Shown piece after piece: positions 50,000 to 63,110 of a stretch of DNA of 64,000 bases; positions within the stretch are counted from its first letter, which is position 1, and the number at the start of each line of letters is the position of its first letter. Made by a program: the position numbers and the translations under genes. Source of the stretch: Incurvaria masculella (lineage: Eukaryota; Arthropoda; Insecta; Lepidoptera; Incurvariidae); NCBI GenBank assembly GCA_946894095.1, contig OX335645.2, positions 12,485,001 through 12,549,000 on the forward strand, written 5' to 3'. Below the pieces are notes generated by a model. That model had not been told where the DNA came from. It made no database searches and worked only from the letters and a program-made list of their open reading frames with translations.

Positions 50000-50339
50000 A
50001 TGTACGAAATATTCTAGATTATTAAATATGACACTGTTTTTACCTACCTAAGTTGTTTAATTTCCCAAAACATTCAGGTCCACAGTTATCCATCTCTCTG
50101 GGGCGTTCCAAAAACTATATTTTATGTTATTCTTTATTCCACCATTGGAGATGTTTTTATTTCAAACATTTTGCAATTCAGTATATTTGTGAGAGGTAGA
50201 TAACTATTAACTGACAAATACTAATTGACAAACAACATTCAGATTAAAAGAACTTTGGGGTAGTGTAGGAGAATTGCAAATTTGTATTGAAAATTTGTAT
50301 TATTAATGTATGGAAAATTGTAAAAGAAGAACGTAAATT

Positions 50340-50530
50340 GCAAGACGCAATACCAGCAGATGGTATGATTTGCTGGTTCGGGTCCAGCCTTGATATTAAG
50401 TAGGTCTTTTACAAGGATTTCTTTTATTAATGTGTCCTTGCTTCACGGTCGATTATACACATACATATCTCATACCTTGGGAAAAGTGACGTACCTACTT
50501 GCTTACTACGAAAAAGTATATTTAACCACA
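50340..50530 (+). repeat. Dispersed repeat with tRNA T-arm-like hairpin, second copy
   Basis: GCTGGTTCGGGTCCAGCC, TGTCCTTGCTTCACGGTC and TACGAAAAAGTATATTTAAC match 17468-17665. Confidence 0.55.
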
Positions 50531-52630
50531 TATTGAGTTGCATGTGAGATTTTTTACAAATTGCCCTCTTTTACCCCCACTTGAGATAGACGCTCTTTTG
50601 TAAAGAGAAGCCACTTATCTTAGTTACTTAGACGTTATCGTAAAATTTCATCTTTAAAGTGTCAGTGGTGTTTGAAAATTTGTACATTTTGACTATTTTT
50701 TCACCCTTAACTGTCATTGGTTCCAGAGATTTCTATAAGTGTGGGTAGGTTGTTTTTATGTATATTGAGTCGTGTCATCTTAACAGCCACTGCAAATTTC
50801 ACGTTTAGGTATACATTCATGGGTATGTATGTACCTCTGACAATAATTTCAAATTTGTAGGTTCATCGGTTCAGGAGATTTCGTGTTGCATGAAAATGTG
50901 TAAAATTTACGTATATTTGTAAGAAATTGATTATTTTGTTGGATTTCATCTTCAACGATACCCGAAAAAAAAAAACCGATGCCCTGTCTCTCTATCACAG
51001 AATTCTCTATCCATATCCGGGAAACGACACTCGAAAATGCAAACCTGCGACCCACAGCAATGCGGCATGAAGCCTTGACAGGGTGGCCAAAATTAAGTAT
51101 GAATAAAATTTTATATAAATCTGCCATGGACATTTTGTAATTTTTACCTTATTGTGTTCAGCGTCAATTAATACATAACAACATTTTATCGCAAGGTTAT
51201 GAAGATACCATCTTATCAGCAAATGTAATCCCAGCTTAAAGGATAATATTAATTGAAGAAAAATGAGAAGTCCTATAATCGAAACAAAATTTGTAGGTAC
51301 CTACTAACGTCAGTCTTACTTAGTGATGTGGCCTCTATGGTAGAGCACTGAAGTCGCATGGTAAAATATAACTGTCCTTGAAGTTCTTGATTAACAGGGG
51401 TATTATAGGTATTTACAAACTCTACTTAAGGCAACTTTACAAATGTTCGGGTCTGCTGCTGATTTTTTTTGTAAAAAGCCTGAGTTCCTAATTAAAGCCA
51501 AATCCACCTCGCCTTGCGAAACCACACTCAGGCCGGCACCATATACCAGTGGCATTGGGAATATCGATGACATGTTTATTTTTGAAGATCTAATTAACTT
51601 ATTCAGTGATTTGAGGTTATCCAACGACATCTTCATTGAATCAGCATTGTAATCAGTTTTTTGAAAATAATCAGAAAAAAACGTATTCAGTGTTATTAAA
51701 CACTGAAAATTAGGTACTGAAGGGAGGGTTCAACACCACAGCCAAGTAGTTAATTTAGATGCACGCGTAATATCTTTTTGCAGCGTACTGAGTACTCGTC
51801 TTAGCTTAGTACTAATATAGAAGCTTGCCACAGCTCTGTATAATCTCAGTGACAACAAGATCAAGGTTTGCTTGAAAGTATTGCTACATGAGGTAATCGG
51901 GTAAAAGCTTTATTCGATGGCTGTGTTCTATTTTGAGAATATGTATTTAGAGCCTCGTGACACCATTACATCACTGCAGAATCAATTACAATTGTGTCAG
52001 GTCGATGCACCGACCCACGTAGCCAAACATGCATCTCCAATAAGGAAGTGTTAATGAATGGCGCTCTCAAAGCCTAGTGACCGTGGCCGTGGGAGTGTAT
52101 TAACGCTCAGCTTAATGTCTTTCGCTGTTCCGTTTGTGGGATACATTCTGCCTTCACCGCCGCGCTGCCGCCGCCTCGACGGCTTCAGTTATGATCCACG
52201 TATTATTTGTGCAAAACAAAATTGTTATCAGCCATCAAAATAATGGGTGTCCAATTCCTATAAAAACTGTGCCTCCCACATCAGGGTTTTACCAATTTTA
52301 ATCACCTCTTGTGGTTTGGTTTCTGATTAGCACACAAAAAATATATTGCACACCATCTCTGCCTGCGCAGTTGGAGTCGGAGTTGTGCACGGTTCCGATT
52401 CTGGGGTAAAAAAAGCGTCCATCCGTTAAAAAAATCCATCCTCTCATGCATTCGAAGTCACGTGACGAAAAGGTATGGGTCCACGATTTATTTCATACTA
52501 GTTTCGGTTTCCGGCTCCGCAAAAAACTATGCAAAAAAATCGCGCGAAAGAAAGAAAAGTAACAATCACACTTTCGAAATTAGATATGAAGATTGAGATG
52601 TGCAGTGAAGTATTGTGTATGAGCATTAGC
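50531..52630. other. Intergenic, no gene seen
   Basis: AT-rich DNA with only short chance frames. A GC-rich patch near 52120-52190 (CCGCCGCGCTGCCGCCGCC) stands out from its surroundings. Confidence 0.45.
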
Positions 52631-52639
52631 ACTGTTTTT

Positions 52640-52880
52640 TCTGGTGTTGCGAGTGGCAAGAAGAGTCCGCTCTCACCGTTGAACTGTCTTCGCCACCGCT
52701 GCCGCACCGCCACCATCGCCTCCGCTGTCGCCAAAGCCACGGCACGGTACCGCCCGCGGTGCCACTGCCGCCGCGCCAGTCTGCACCGAGCACGCTACAG
52801 CCGCCACGCGTGGTCGGCGAACTCCGTCGCCTCCGAACGTTTTAACACGCGGCGCTAACCACCGCAGCCGCCTTTCGCGC
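52640..52880. other. GC-rich island of unknown function
   Basis: Strongly CpG-rich compared with flanks, with repeated CCGCC/GCCGC motifs. No conserved protein in either strand. Possible first exon or promoter of a gene beyond the window, or a decayed exon. Confidence 0.3.
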
Positions 52881-53384
52881 GCATTCTTTTAAAATATTCT
52901 AAAGCCTATAAAATAAGTGAATATCGATGTGTAGGAATTTGTGAAGTTTCTTGGGGCACTACCTATACACAAGGTGGGTTACAGTGATACTTATCATGAA
53001 ATCCTTACTATATTAATTTGATGCATCTACTAAGCATCAAATTAATAATATATCTACAATACTACACTATATACTAAAATGTATCTACAATAACCTAATG
53101 TGAATCTAAGAAATATTATTTTACAGTGTTGGCTTGCAATTTATAATTTTATTTATTTTTAAAAAGAAGTAGTTAGTTGGTAGCTGTGTGTGATGCATCT
53201 AGGTATACAACGTATTTTCATGTAGTAAAAAAAAGAAATAAATCGCAATAATCTTTACACTTTTTCTACGTTTTCGTATTTGTATTATGACCATCTTGTT
53301 TTGAAGACCGTAGGTTCAATTCCCAGGGTATGCATCTATATCTTATGCGAGATTAAAATGTGCATTTTCGTTAAAAATGTGGGT

Positions 53385-53530
53385 TACTTCATGGTTTGGT
53401 CCGTACTTACTAGCTGGTTGGGTTAAACCAACCCGTGTTGGTACAATAATACAAGAACGTTTTGCCTACTGACTAGGTAATCATAAAAGATAGGTATACA
53501 GGCAATGGCATGGCACCTCATTCCTTCGAG
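53385..53530 (+). mobile_element. SINE body fragment, plus orientation
   Basis: TTACTAGCTGGTTGGGTTAA, CCGTGTTGGTACAATAATAC and GGCAATGGCATGGCACCTCA resemble the shared SINE body. Degenerate. Confidence 0.45.
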
Positions 53531-53897
53531 AATGGGTTAGTTGCAAGGAGGTGAAGCAGTTTCTTTACCTCCATGGGTATTTGGGCTAATACTGCGTCCA
53601 GTATTACTTTTTCTGTGGTTCAGTTCTATAGAACGGCTCCCAAGGTCGACGTTGACTGCAAGGAATATTGAATTGTGTGCTTCCGGTACAACAACACAAG
53701 TGGATTTTATGCGAATCGCCTTTAGAATTCACGTTTAGTTTCTATTTTTTAAAACTACATGGAACTATAAGTATTATAGAAATTCATATTTAGATTTTTC
53801 AAAATCATGTCGTTATAAACGTTAGTAAATACAAGACTTTTCATATATCGTTCGGCGTTGTTCAAGTACTACCTACCTATTTAAAAAAAAATACAAA

Positions 53898-54505
53898 AAA
53901 ACCGACTTCAAACAAAAAGCATTAAAAAGTAAAAAATAATTGCCATTTTTGTAGTGAATTTGCCGTGTTTAAATCTTAAGTACACTAACTAATTTGTACA
54001 CGTCCTTTCCAATAAAAAGAATCATCGAAATCGGTGGGCGTGATATTGAGTTATTCGTCCGAAAATTTAAGACTTATATGATTTTCCTCATGGATTTGAA
54101 ATGAAATGAAAAAATTCTTTATTTGCAAGCCTGCAAGCATGGTTCACAAAAAGGCGGAATTAATGCCATGAGGCATTCTATGACATTCAACCTTAGAGAC
54201 GTAGGAGAGGTGCGGTGTGGCGGCCAAAAGAAAAAAATAAAAAAACTAAAAACTAAAGAAAATATTAAGTATCTTAAAAAATATTTTAAAATGAAATGGA
54301 AAAATATATATTTTCATAAAATAAACGTACATAATATAGGCTCATTGTCAGAACTAATCCAAACTGAAAGGGGACCACACGGGAAGCACCAGCTTTCAAA
54401 TAAAAAAATAATCATCAAAATCGGTTCACCCAGGCTAAAGTTCTGAGGTAACAAACATAAAAAAATACAGTCGAATTGAGAACCTCTTCCGGTTTTTAAG
54501 TCGGT
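53898..54505. mobile_element. Dispersed element with AACCGACTTC / AAGTCGGTT inverted ends
   Basis: AAAACCGACTTCAAAC at 53898 is mirrored by TTTTTAAGTCGGTTAAAAA at 54495. The interior includes AAAATCGGTTCACCCAGGC and GAATTGAGAACCTCTTCC. The right end recurs at 10710-10757. Confidence 0.5.
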
Positions 54506-54636
54506 TAAAAAAAAAAATAGACAATGGTGTGGAGAAAACATCCACAAAATATAAATTACGTCAGCTGCTTTTTCACTAACAAAAATAGATTCTGCATACC
54601 TACTGATTTCAGCATAGTATATGCAGATCATTTTCA

Positions 54637-54982
54637 GGGTTCCGTACCCAAAGGGTGCCATCGAAACCCTATTACTAAGCCTCCCCTGTCCGTCCACCCG
54701 TCCGTCCGTCCGTCTATCCGTCCATCCGTCCATCCGTCCGTCCGTCCGTCCGTCTGTCACAGAGCTGTATCTCATGATCCGTAATAGGTAGGAAGCTGTA
54801 ATTTTCACAGAGTGTGTGTTTATGTTGCCTCTATGACAACAAATTTTAAAAAAGGGAAATTTAAAAAATAATAAAAATTGCTGGGGGCCACCTTACAAGA
54901 AACGTGATTTATTAGATTCAAATCTTGTATAATGGTACGGAACCCTTAGTGTGCGAGTCCGACTCGCACTTGGCCGGTTTTT
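54637..54982 (+). repeat. Dispersed repeat with internal (TCCG)n microsatellite, copy 1
   Basis: Starts GGGTTCCGTACCCAAAGGGT, carries TCCG/TCCA repeats at 54690-54755 and CTGTATCTCATGA.CCGTAA, and ends GGAACCCTTAGTGTGCGAGT then TCGCACTTGGCCGGTTTT. Related copies are at 57001-57287 (inverted) and 61899-62195. Confidence 0.75.
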
Positions 54983-55215
54983 TTATGTAACTGGACATGG
55001 ATGGCTAATACCGAACTGACCGTCCGATATTAGCCTAACACACCACAAAGGAACTAGGTGCCATGCCAGGACCTCGGCTGGCATGGCACGGCTACATTGA
55101 ACTGGATGAAAAACACGGACAATTTTCATTGCCGCTTCGACCATCATTCATTCAATGCGATGGTACCAACCCGGGCTGGATTAACCCTACCATCTAGTAA
55201 GTAAGGACCTACAGT
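54983..55215 (-). mobile_element. SINE body, minus orientation, headless
   Basis: TTATGTAACTGGACATGGAT, CACCACAAAGGAACTAGGTG, GAACTGGATGAAAAACACGG and GGTACCAACCCGGGCTGG follow the shared body. Ends before a head. Confidence 0.65.
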
Positions 55216-56319
55216 TTCTAATAACCTACTTCTAATAGAATATCTGCGTTATGGTATGTAGAAATCACTGCTACAGGTTTATCCTAATCATAGCACCCAA
55301 TAGAGTGACAATGGCAGGCGGGCATATCGTACATGGAACTTATCACTACTTAATACTTTGTGGTATCATCGTGCTGATAAATTTATTAATTATCTACGCA
55401 ATTTAGCATAAAATGTTTTGCTAGCTAGTATTGGTTTTTTAAAGTGTACATTAACCTTCATACAACGAATGCCGTTTTTCACATGCATTGACTCGTCATT
55501 GAAATCGCCTCAAACACCAACTCAAACATTCATAATTCACACTTCCTTGTTTCGGCTCGCTGATTACTTCCTGAGTTACTATAAGCTTATCCCTACCTAG
55601 TATCCTCGACCAAAGTCCGAGGATACCAGAAGGCTACATTTTGGAAAACAAAATCATGTTTCTGAGAACATAGTGTCTAAGAACGATAACTTTACAGTTA
55701 GGGTAGACGCTTGCAACTGGATCGTTTTTTAATAAAATTAAGGTGGCCCTTCCCGCTCAACTCCATACAAACGTGGAAAGAAGATCATGCGCATATTTCT
55801 TGTCGTTGATCCTTTATGGCTAAATGCGTGTAACATGGAAGGAATACATATTTAAACAAGAACATCTCTGACGAAGCGCTTCATATAATTGTGATAGAAC
55901 TTCACTTCAGGTAAGTTCGTTTAATCATTTAATTATACTCAAAACAGCTTTATTTGATCGAACTAGATGGTTGATGACCATTGGCATTGTAAAATTGTGT
56001 TTAGTTTCTGTTATAGGGTGCGAAAGTTTGAAGTTTGCGTCGTCAATCACAAAATCAAAACAAAAAAAATGTAAAAACCCTAGTCATCAAGATGAAAAAT
56101 CAAACAAAATAGTTTTGGTTTGATTGTTCATCAAATCTCAAAATAAAAGTGCGTTGGTTGCTTTGTGGACGTATTCCATTCTCCTCATCACGAAGACTGT
56201 GTTTTCTTTAAAACAGTGATAGTGCCGGGCGCAATAGAACGATTTTGTGCCGTGCCCACAAATAAATTAGTCCCGTGCGTTGGGAAGGCCACATAAGCGA
56301 AAAAATACAACTAAAATTA

Positions 56320-56520
56320 GGTTTTTTAATGTAACTGGACATAGACTCACATTTCTATGCTCACAACATGGGAACTTGGTGTCATGCCAGTACTACAACT
56401 GGGTGAAAAACACGAAACATTTTCATTGCCGCTTCGAGCATTTAATGCGATGGTGCAAACCGGCTAGGGTTAACCATACCACCTAGTAAGTAAGGCAGGG
56501 TACCTACAGTTTTACGTGAC
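56320..56520 (-). mobile_element. SINE body, minus orientation, degenerate
   Basis: AATGTAACTGGACATAGA, CATGGGAACTTGGTGTCATG, TTTTCATTGCCGCTTCGAGC and CCACCTAGTAAGTAAG resemble the shared body with gaps. Confidence 0.55.
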
Positions 56521-57000
56521 CCCCTGTACGGGTCTAACAGTTATGGGTTTAGCAGTGCACCTATACTGTTGCATTACGTTTTTTTGTCCCGCCAGACATC
56601 AGACTTTTTTTGTTCTTGTACATCCGTACGTCCTAGTTCTATGGTTTTCGGGGGATTTCATTTACCGTGTGTGATACATGGACTAAAAGTTTAAAATCCT
56701 AGCGCACACGTCGGATCTTATCGGGGTCTCTATTGTATTGAAAAATTAAATCTCTTTTGTCAACTTAACCTTCAATAACTTAAAAAAATCGTTTAATTGA
56801 ATGCATCTTCCATTGCGGAAGAACATGTTATCTCGTATAACTACTGCGTACATGTCAGCGATAAAGCATTGGTGGCAGTGCATGTCAAGGGCGTCTCGCC
56901 AGCCGATGGACCAGGGGCACAAAGCAGTGGCTAATTTATTTGCGACGACGGCGGCGGTGGAGGAGTGTGCATTTCAAAACAACAGGATCGGAGCTCAAAA

Positions 57001-57287
57001 AAAAACCGGCCAAGTGCGAGTCGGACTCGTACACAAAGGGTTCCGTACCATCGTACAAGATTTAAAACAAAAAAATTACGTTTTTTTTATTATTATTTTT
57101 TATTTTAGCCCCCTTTAATTTTAATATTTTTAATTTAACTATTTGTTGTTAAAGCGACAAAATAAATACACACTCTGTGAAAATTGTGCCTAGCTATTAC
57201 GGTTCACGAGATACAGCCCTGTGACAGACGGACAGCGGAGGCTAGAAAAGCGTTCCGTTTTCACCCTTTGGGTACGGAACCCTAAAA
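57001..57287 (-). repeat. Dispersed repeat with TCCG family ends, inverted copy
   Basis: AAAACCGGCCAAGTGCGAGT, AAGGGTTCCGTACCATCGTA and TTTGGGTACGGAACCCTAAA give the family in reverse orientation. The microsatellite is reduced to GACGGACAG. Confidence 0.75.
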
Positions 57288-57294
57288 ATCTGAG

Positions 57295-57530
57295 TTACGC
57301 AAACAATTCTCGAGTCTTTCCTCTCCCCCCCTTCCCGAGGCGCCGCCGCCCCCCCCTGGTGACGCTCAAGGTGCTCGTGAAAGTTGAACCGTCTGCTTTC
57401 GCCAGCCCGCCTCGCGCCGCTCCGCCTCCCCACCGCGACACGACGACCGCTGCTGATGAGCCGATGACTTGGCATCAACAAATCAAATTAATATTACCTT
57501 CACCTCGCCAGGTACCTGTCTGTTAACCCG
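57295..57530. other. GC-rich segment of unknown function
   Basis: A C-rich block (CGCCGCCGCCCCCCC and CCCGCCTCGCGCCGCTCCGC) is unlike its AT-rich neighbours. A plus-strand frame through it ends near CAGGTACCTG, a possible splice donor, but I recognise no protein. Confidence 0.25.
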
Positions 57531-57869
57531 CTGAACTAACCACTCGATCCCAAGAGTGCGACCGGTTAGATTCCGTCGACGCCTGTATTTTCAGCGTACA
57601 ATGAACTTCAATTTATAAAAGGAAAAAATAAGTTTATGCTTTATAACAAGAGGTGTTAAGTATGTACAAGGTGGTAAGTAGTAAGTGATATTTTAAAAAT
57701 GTAAGTCCTACTGAAACGATTTCATATAAGTTTACCACCACAATAAATTAACAAGTCGTCACCAGAGTTTCTAAATAAAAAGAAATCGGGCAAGTGCGAG
57801 CTGCAATCCAAGTCTGGGAACAACAAGCAAAGTAAACCCAAGTTATTCTAATAAAATACGTAGGGTAGG

Positions 57870-58070
57870 TTTTTTTATGTGACTCGACATATTGCTAATG
57901 CAACATCTACTGCCAAAACCGTCCTTATCATTATTGAACAGTACAATTTTCACTGCATTTCTACTATCGTTATTCAATGCGATGGTACCAACCCGGCGGG
58001 ATTAACTATCTACCACCGAGTAGAGGAAGGGGCGTACAGTTTAACGTGGAATCCAATCCAAGAACGACAA
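57870..58070 (-). mobile_element. SINE body, minus orientation, degenerate
   Basis: TTTTTTATGTGACTCGACAT, TTCAATGCGATGGTACCAAC, CCGGCGGGATTAACTATCTA and GTTTAACGTGGAATCCAATC follow the shared body; no head. Confidence 0.55.
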
Positions 58071-59529
58071 ATCCCAGTCGCCTCTTACGAAATTCGCAGG
58101 ATAAACGTCAAAATGGCAAACTTGTACTTTTTTTACGTGTAGGAATCCACACAGCACGGTATTTATTCGTCGAACACTATACATTTAGATGTATTAATCC
58201 GATTATTAAACATATGATCATTGACTTATATATCATAATATGATAGATATTATATTCATATTTTTTGTGCAATCTGATTTAGGGATCGGTTATGTGGTTA
58301 AATGGCAATTTCGTTCGGGAAAAATTTAAACCTACTATCTTATGAACTACCTGTTAACGAAAACGAGATGAACTGCTCCACCCACATAATTTTAAATCTT
58401 CTAAACATGCATTCACTTCCGCGCGCTCGTAATGTTCAAATTCCGCTCTCCTGTGTTTTCAAATAATTAGCGAAGCTGCTGTTTAGTTTCCAAACACCGT
58501 TAAATGGCGATAAGACATCTAATATAGGACAATGATACCACTGTAAGGTCATCTGTGATGATACGCAGGAAACACGTTTTTCCAGAATATGATTGGATTT
58601 GTAACCGGCCCAGCGGCTGTCTCGCTGACAGGTCGCTGTTTGGTCAAGGTTCCGCACATAATAAAACATTAATTACGGCACACGAACATCACCTGTGTAT
58701 GTATGTATGCACTATGTGCATATTAATGGCTATTTTATTGCATTGTTCAAAAGATTAATTCAATATCATAAAAATATTTTCCGTTAGTGTATTTGTAATG
58801 AGAAAATAGATTTTTTTTTAACTTGGCAGGAAAAAAGAAAGTTTTCTTCACGCATTACCTATCATGCCTAAAGTGGTATGTACGTTGGTGTATATCTGTG
58901 AGAGGGAGAGGGTGAGCGTGTGTGTGTGAGAGAGACGATCAAATAAAATTCGTCTTGTAACGCCTAAGTAATTATAGTTAACACAAATATCGAGTTTGAA
59001 AAAGGCGGGAAATGGAAGGAAAATTATGGAGAAGGCGAAAGACGTTCAAAGCTTGTTCAATAGAAACCTTTTTTTAGATCCTTGGAGACAGACTGCATCG
59101 AACTACCAATTAACCGTTCTATTTTTGGTTGTTTTGAAACGAGTGTCCTTACACCTTGGTCAAAACAACAAAAAACAGGCGTCGTTGTTACTGATTTAGT
59201 GCGTCAATTTGTGATATGTGACTCCAGTGATTTCTATAGAGGTGTTACACGTACCTACCAAGTTGGCAAGCTAGTCTGCTCTGAGTCCCCGATAAACCCC
59301 GTTTTTCGTGAAAAGGGATATGGACTTTACCATATATTACATTATTGTTGGCAATAATATCCAAATCACGGCGACGCTTCTTGGAAGTTAGCAGATGTTT
59401 GCAACTCGTATGGTCAAGTAGAGTTAGGTTTGCGGTTTAGTGGATACCCCGAAAATATGGGTTCAGCAGGAAAAAATATAATAACTCAGACGTCAGTAGG
59501 TGCTACCATGAATCACTTACATTGCGGTG
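58071..59529. other. Intergenic, no gene seen
   Basis: AT-rich. The GA/GT-rich simple sequence near 58905-58940 is the only notable feature. Confidence 0.45.
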
Positions 59530-59925
59530 TTTTTTTTTTTTTTTTATGTGACTGGACATAAATGGCTAATACCACAAGTTCTGTCATGGTATTAGCCCAA
59601 CACACCACATGGGAACTAGGTGCCATGCCAGGACCTTCCTTATATTGCACGGCTACATTGAACTGGATGGAAAACACGGACAATTTTCATTGCCGCTTCG
59701 ACCATCGTTCATCCAATGCGATGGTACCAACCCGGGCGGGATAAACCCTACCACCTAGTAAGTAAGGAAGGGGACCTACAGCTTAACGTGGAATCCGAAC
59801 CACGGCCAGCCTCTCTCAACGGTCGAATGGTCACCCATCCAAGACCAGATCGGACCCAGCGTTGCTTAACTTTGGAGAGCGATCGCCGAAGTGTCGCGCC
59901 ACTGGGCCACTGAGGCTGACGAAAG
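59530..59925 (-). mobile_element. SINE with 5S rRNA-like head, minus orientation
   Basis: The minus strand begins near 59922 with CAGCCTCAGTGGCCCAGTGG, then AAGTTAAGCAACGCTGGG and TTGGATGGGTGACCATTCG, as at 39110. It continues through the shared body to an A tail (T run on plus at 59531-59545). Nearly full length, the best copy in the window. Confidence 0.8.
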
Positions 59926-61898
59926 ATAAAATCGTAAAAGATATTATCTCATATTTAACCCCACCAAGAGCTTAGATGAAAAAGAATGGATACGGTACCT
60001 CCATACTGACGATAGTTCAAAAGCGTTCCTATTTTTAAAAAAACTCACACACCTATACTTTTACATGCACACCAAACTCTAATACGTAAAGGGTAATAGA
60101 GCAGGACCAAGGTATAATAAAATGCATAATAAATGCATCATGCGAAAAAGTGACAAATAGATTCATCTAATCGCGGAAGAATGAAATGAGACAACAATTT
60201 CCTTAAATTGAATTAGTTATAGCGTGAGAAAAAGGGATGGTGACATTTGTGACGTCTGGTCGTCGATATAGTGCAAAATTCATCCTAATCCATCATGACA
60301 CATCAACGATGCGCGCATGCTAAGCCCTTTGACCAGAATGGCGCGTCAAAACTAAATGAAAAATGAAAGTGAAAACGGCAGGGTTGCCAAAAATGATCAC
60401 AAAAATAAATAACAATATATTCTATTGTAAATTAAAATATTAAGGTTCCTATTTAGTGATAGTGGTCAGAACAAGTAGTACCATGATTGTATAGTTAACA
60501 AGGCATCAAATAATCTTTTCGCGAATTTGCAAGCGGGAAAATGAAAAAAATATAAATGAAATCATTCTTTAAACCATCGTTTTTCTGAGAAAAAAATCAT
60601 CTATATTAAGGATAAATTAATAAAGTCGAATATACACAATTTGTAAATATTTAAATAATAAAATAAAATAAACACAAAGAGGGAATCATTAATGTATAGC
60701 AAGTATGGGTCAAACATTGCAAAACGAATAATATTGATTATTCTTGAATTGTCCATGTTTGCATTTTATGCATTTAAAAATTTCGTTCAATGCGTTTTAG
60801 ATGCTAAAAAATAGTCCAAATAATAGTCAGTACAGTGTTATGTAAAACCTGTTGATGATTATTGCCGTTTGCCGTAAATGTGTGATGGTATTTTGATAAA
60901 CCACTAAGTTCTTTCTTTTTACAATTTGTTTAATTTCCTTCAAATAGGTTCACTTTATTACGCTTTTGTCCTTTTGTCGCGGCTTTAATCCCCGGATTGG
61001 TTTTATGTATATGATAAAGTTTTACATTTACATATTTTTCGATAATAGCCCTAAGAAGATGGAGTCTATGATTAAATGTAGCAGGTTGAAGAAATGAATA
61101 CTCATTCAATGACAAAAGGACATTTGAGCCAAGAAACGACTTGAGAATTTTAATCTTCATGGAAACGAGCTGTCTGCCACATGTAAATTTTTGACCACTT
61201 TCAAGGATGTACCTTTTTATCACAGCCTCACAACTAAGACATATTTTACAAACATCCTAAACGACATTATAAAAAAGACCATTCATCTAAGACCAAGAGG
61301 TGATAAAAAACTATATTGTATTGTTTTGTATTGTATATCATTTTGTCAAATTGGTAGACAAGCTACACTCAGACAGGTAATTTTTTCTTATTTTAGGGCA
61401 TACAGGCAACCATAGATTCAGCTTACAATAATATTTATAATAATAGTAATACCCTAAGAAGGATATTTCGCTTGATGATAAATAGGCGTATTTACATTCA
61501 TATTTTCATTATGCGAGGAATCAAGCAATACGTAGAAATAAACCGCATCAAGATCGGGTAAGTGGTTCTCTAGGTATAGGCAGACATACAGACAGTCGTC
61601 AGACGCTAGATTTTAATATGCGCGGTATGTGAATAAAATAAACTGTCTGTTTTCCGCGATGACTCTCATATTTATCATCACTGCCCCCCTTAGGTTATTT
61701 AGCGTGATATAAGTAGCCCGTATTGAAATTTACCAGTTAGCATCTTATGGAGTTCAACTTAAATTTAGATTACTAAATTAAATTAAATTAAGACACTTGT
61801 CTGTTACCTATGGTAACTCAGGTCTCAATATATCATACAATAGGTAAACTGAAATATGTTATGTTTTCTAGTGCGGAGTGCACATTCGGTGCACTTTT
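59926..61898. other. Intergenic, no gene seen
   Basis: AT-rich, no coding exon or repeat family recognised. Confidence 0.45.
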
Positions 61899-62195
61899 TA
61901 GGGTTCCGAACCCAAAGGGTGAAAACGGAACCCTATTACTAAGCCTCCGCTGTCCGTCCGTCCGTCCGTCCGTCTGTCACAGGGCTGTATCTCATGAACC
62001 GTAATAGGTAGGCAGCTAAAATTTTCATTGTGTGTATTTACTTGGCCGCTATAACAACAAATAGGTCAAATTAAAAAAATATAAAAATTAAAGGGGAGAC
62101 CTATACAAAAAACGTGATTTTTTTGTGTTAAATCTTGTACGATGGTACGGAACCCTTCGTGTACGAGTCCGCCTCGCACTTGGCCGGTTTTTTCT
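61899..62195 (+). repeat. Dispersed repeat with internal (TCCG)n, copy 3
   Basis: GGGTTCCGAACCCAAAGGGT, (TCCG)4 at 61950-61966, CTGTATCTCATGAACCGTAA and TCGCACTTGGCCGGTTTTTT match 54637-54982. Confidence 0.75.
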
Positions 62196-62869
62196 GAAAC
62201 GTATGGCGTCAACTTAAGATTTCCTCAGTACTTTTCACAAAAAGTAACCAGCGCCTGTGCCCTCCGCCATGGTACTCCGCATGTGTGAACTAATGTAGCA
62301 AAATTTTAACAATTCGTGGTTAGCTAGTGGAGTTACATGGATTCAACCCCGGGAGTTTCGCAGGAGACTCGCGTTCTCAATGAAATAAATAAATCTCACA
62401 TAAAAATAATGTGGTACACAATAAACGCCCTTGGATTCTTTACACACGATACCACAGTCGTTAACCCCTAGGTTACTGGCCGGTCAACCCCAAAATATAA
62501 ACCTAAATGAAAATGTGATGTAGCAATGCCATGGACGCATGAATAAATCAATAGTTTTTGGTAAAATAAATTAGGATATCTTGCAGTTTTATTTTTGACA
62601 ATATTGAGTCGGATTTTTTTCCGACTTTCGTAAATTTTATATAATTGTAGTACATCCTGTGAGGAGGTCAGTGATACGAGCGGCAGCGTAGCCACTATAG
62701 TGATAATACTTACACTGACGGTAGCGCCGGGCAGTCAGGTTGCTTTACTTATATGTTAAAATCTAAATGGACTGTATTTCATGGCGAGCTGAGGCCGAAG
62801 TCCAACATCGCATCTAATCCATCGATTAGCGTTTTCAAATGTATGGAGAAATGAAGAGCGCAATCATGT

Positions 62870-63110
62870 CTGATAACCGTTTACATGCTCTAATGTTTTA
62901 CTAAGTTTTTGAAATTTTTGATTCTAAAATATATTGTCAATATCTACGTCTGTATGTTTTTTTAATAAACCTTTTAGATTGGAAATTATTGGCTCAAAAC
63001 ATTGGAAAAAAGTTTTATTTTTTCATTTTAAAATTTTTACTTAAAAATAAAGATATTTACAAAAATGAAATCGTACCGACATAGAATGTAGGTTTCTCAA
63101 GTTTTTAAAA
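62870..63110. repeat. Dispersed repeat related to 7955-8510
   Basis: CCGTTTACATGCTCTAATG, GATTCTAAAATATATTGT and TTTTAGATTGGAAATTATTGG resemble 7955-8400 in the same order. Confidence 0.5.
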
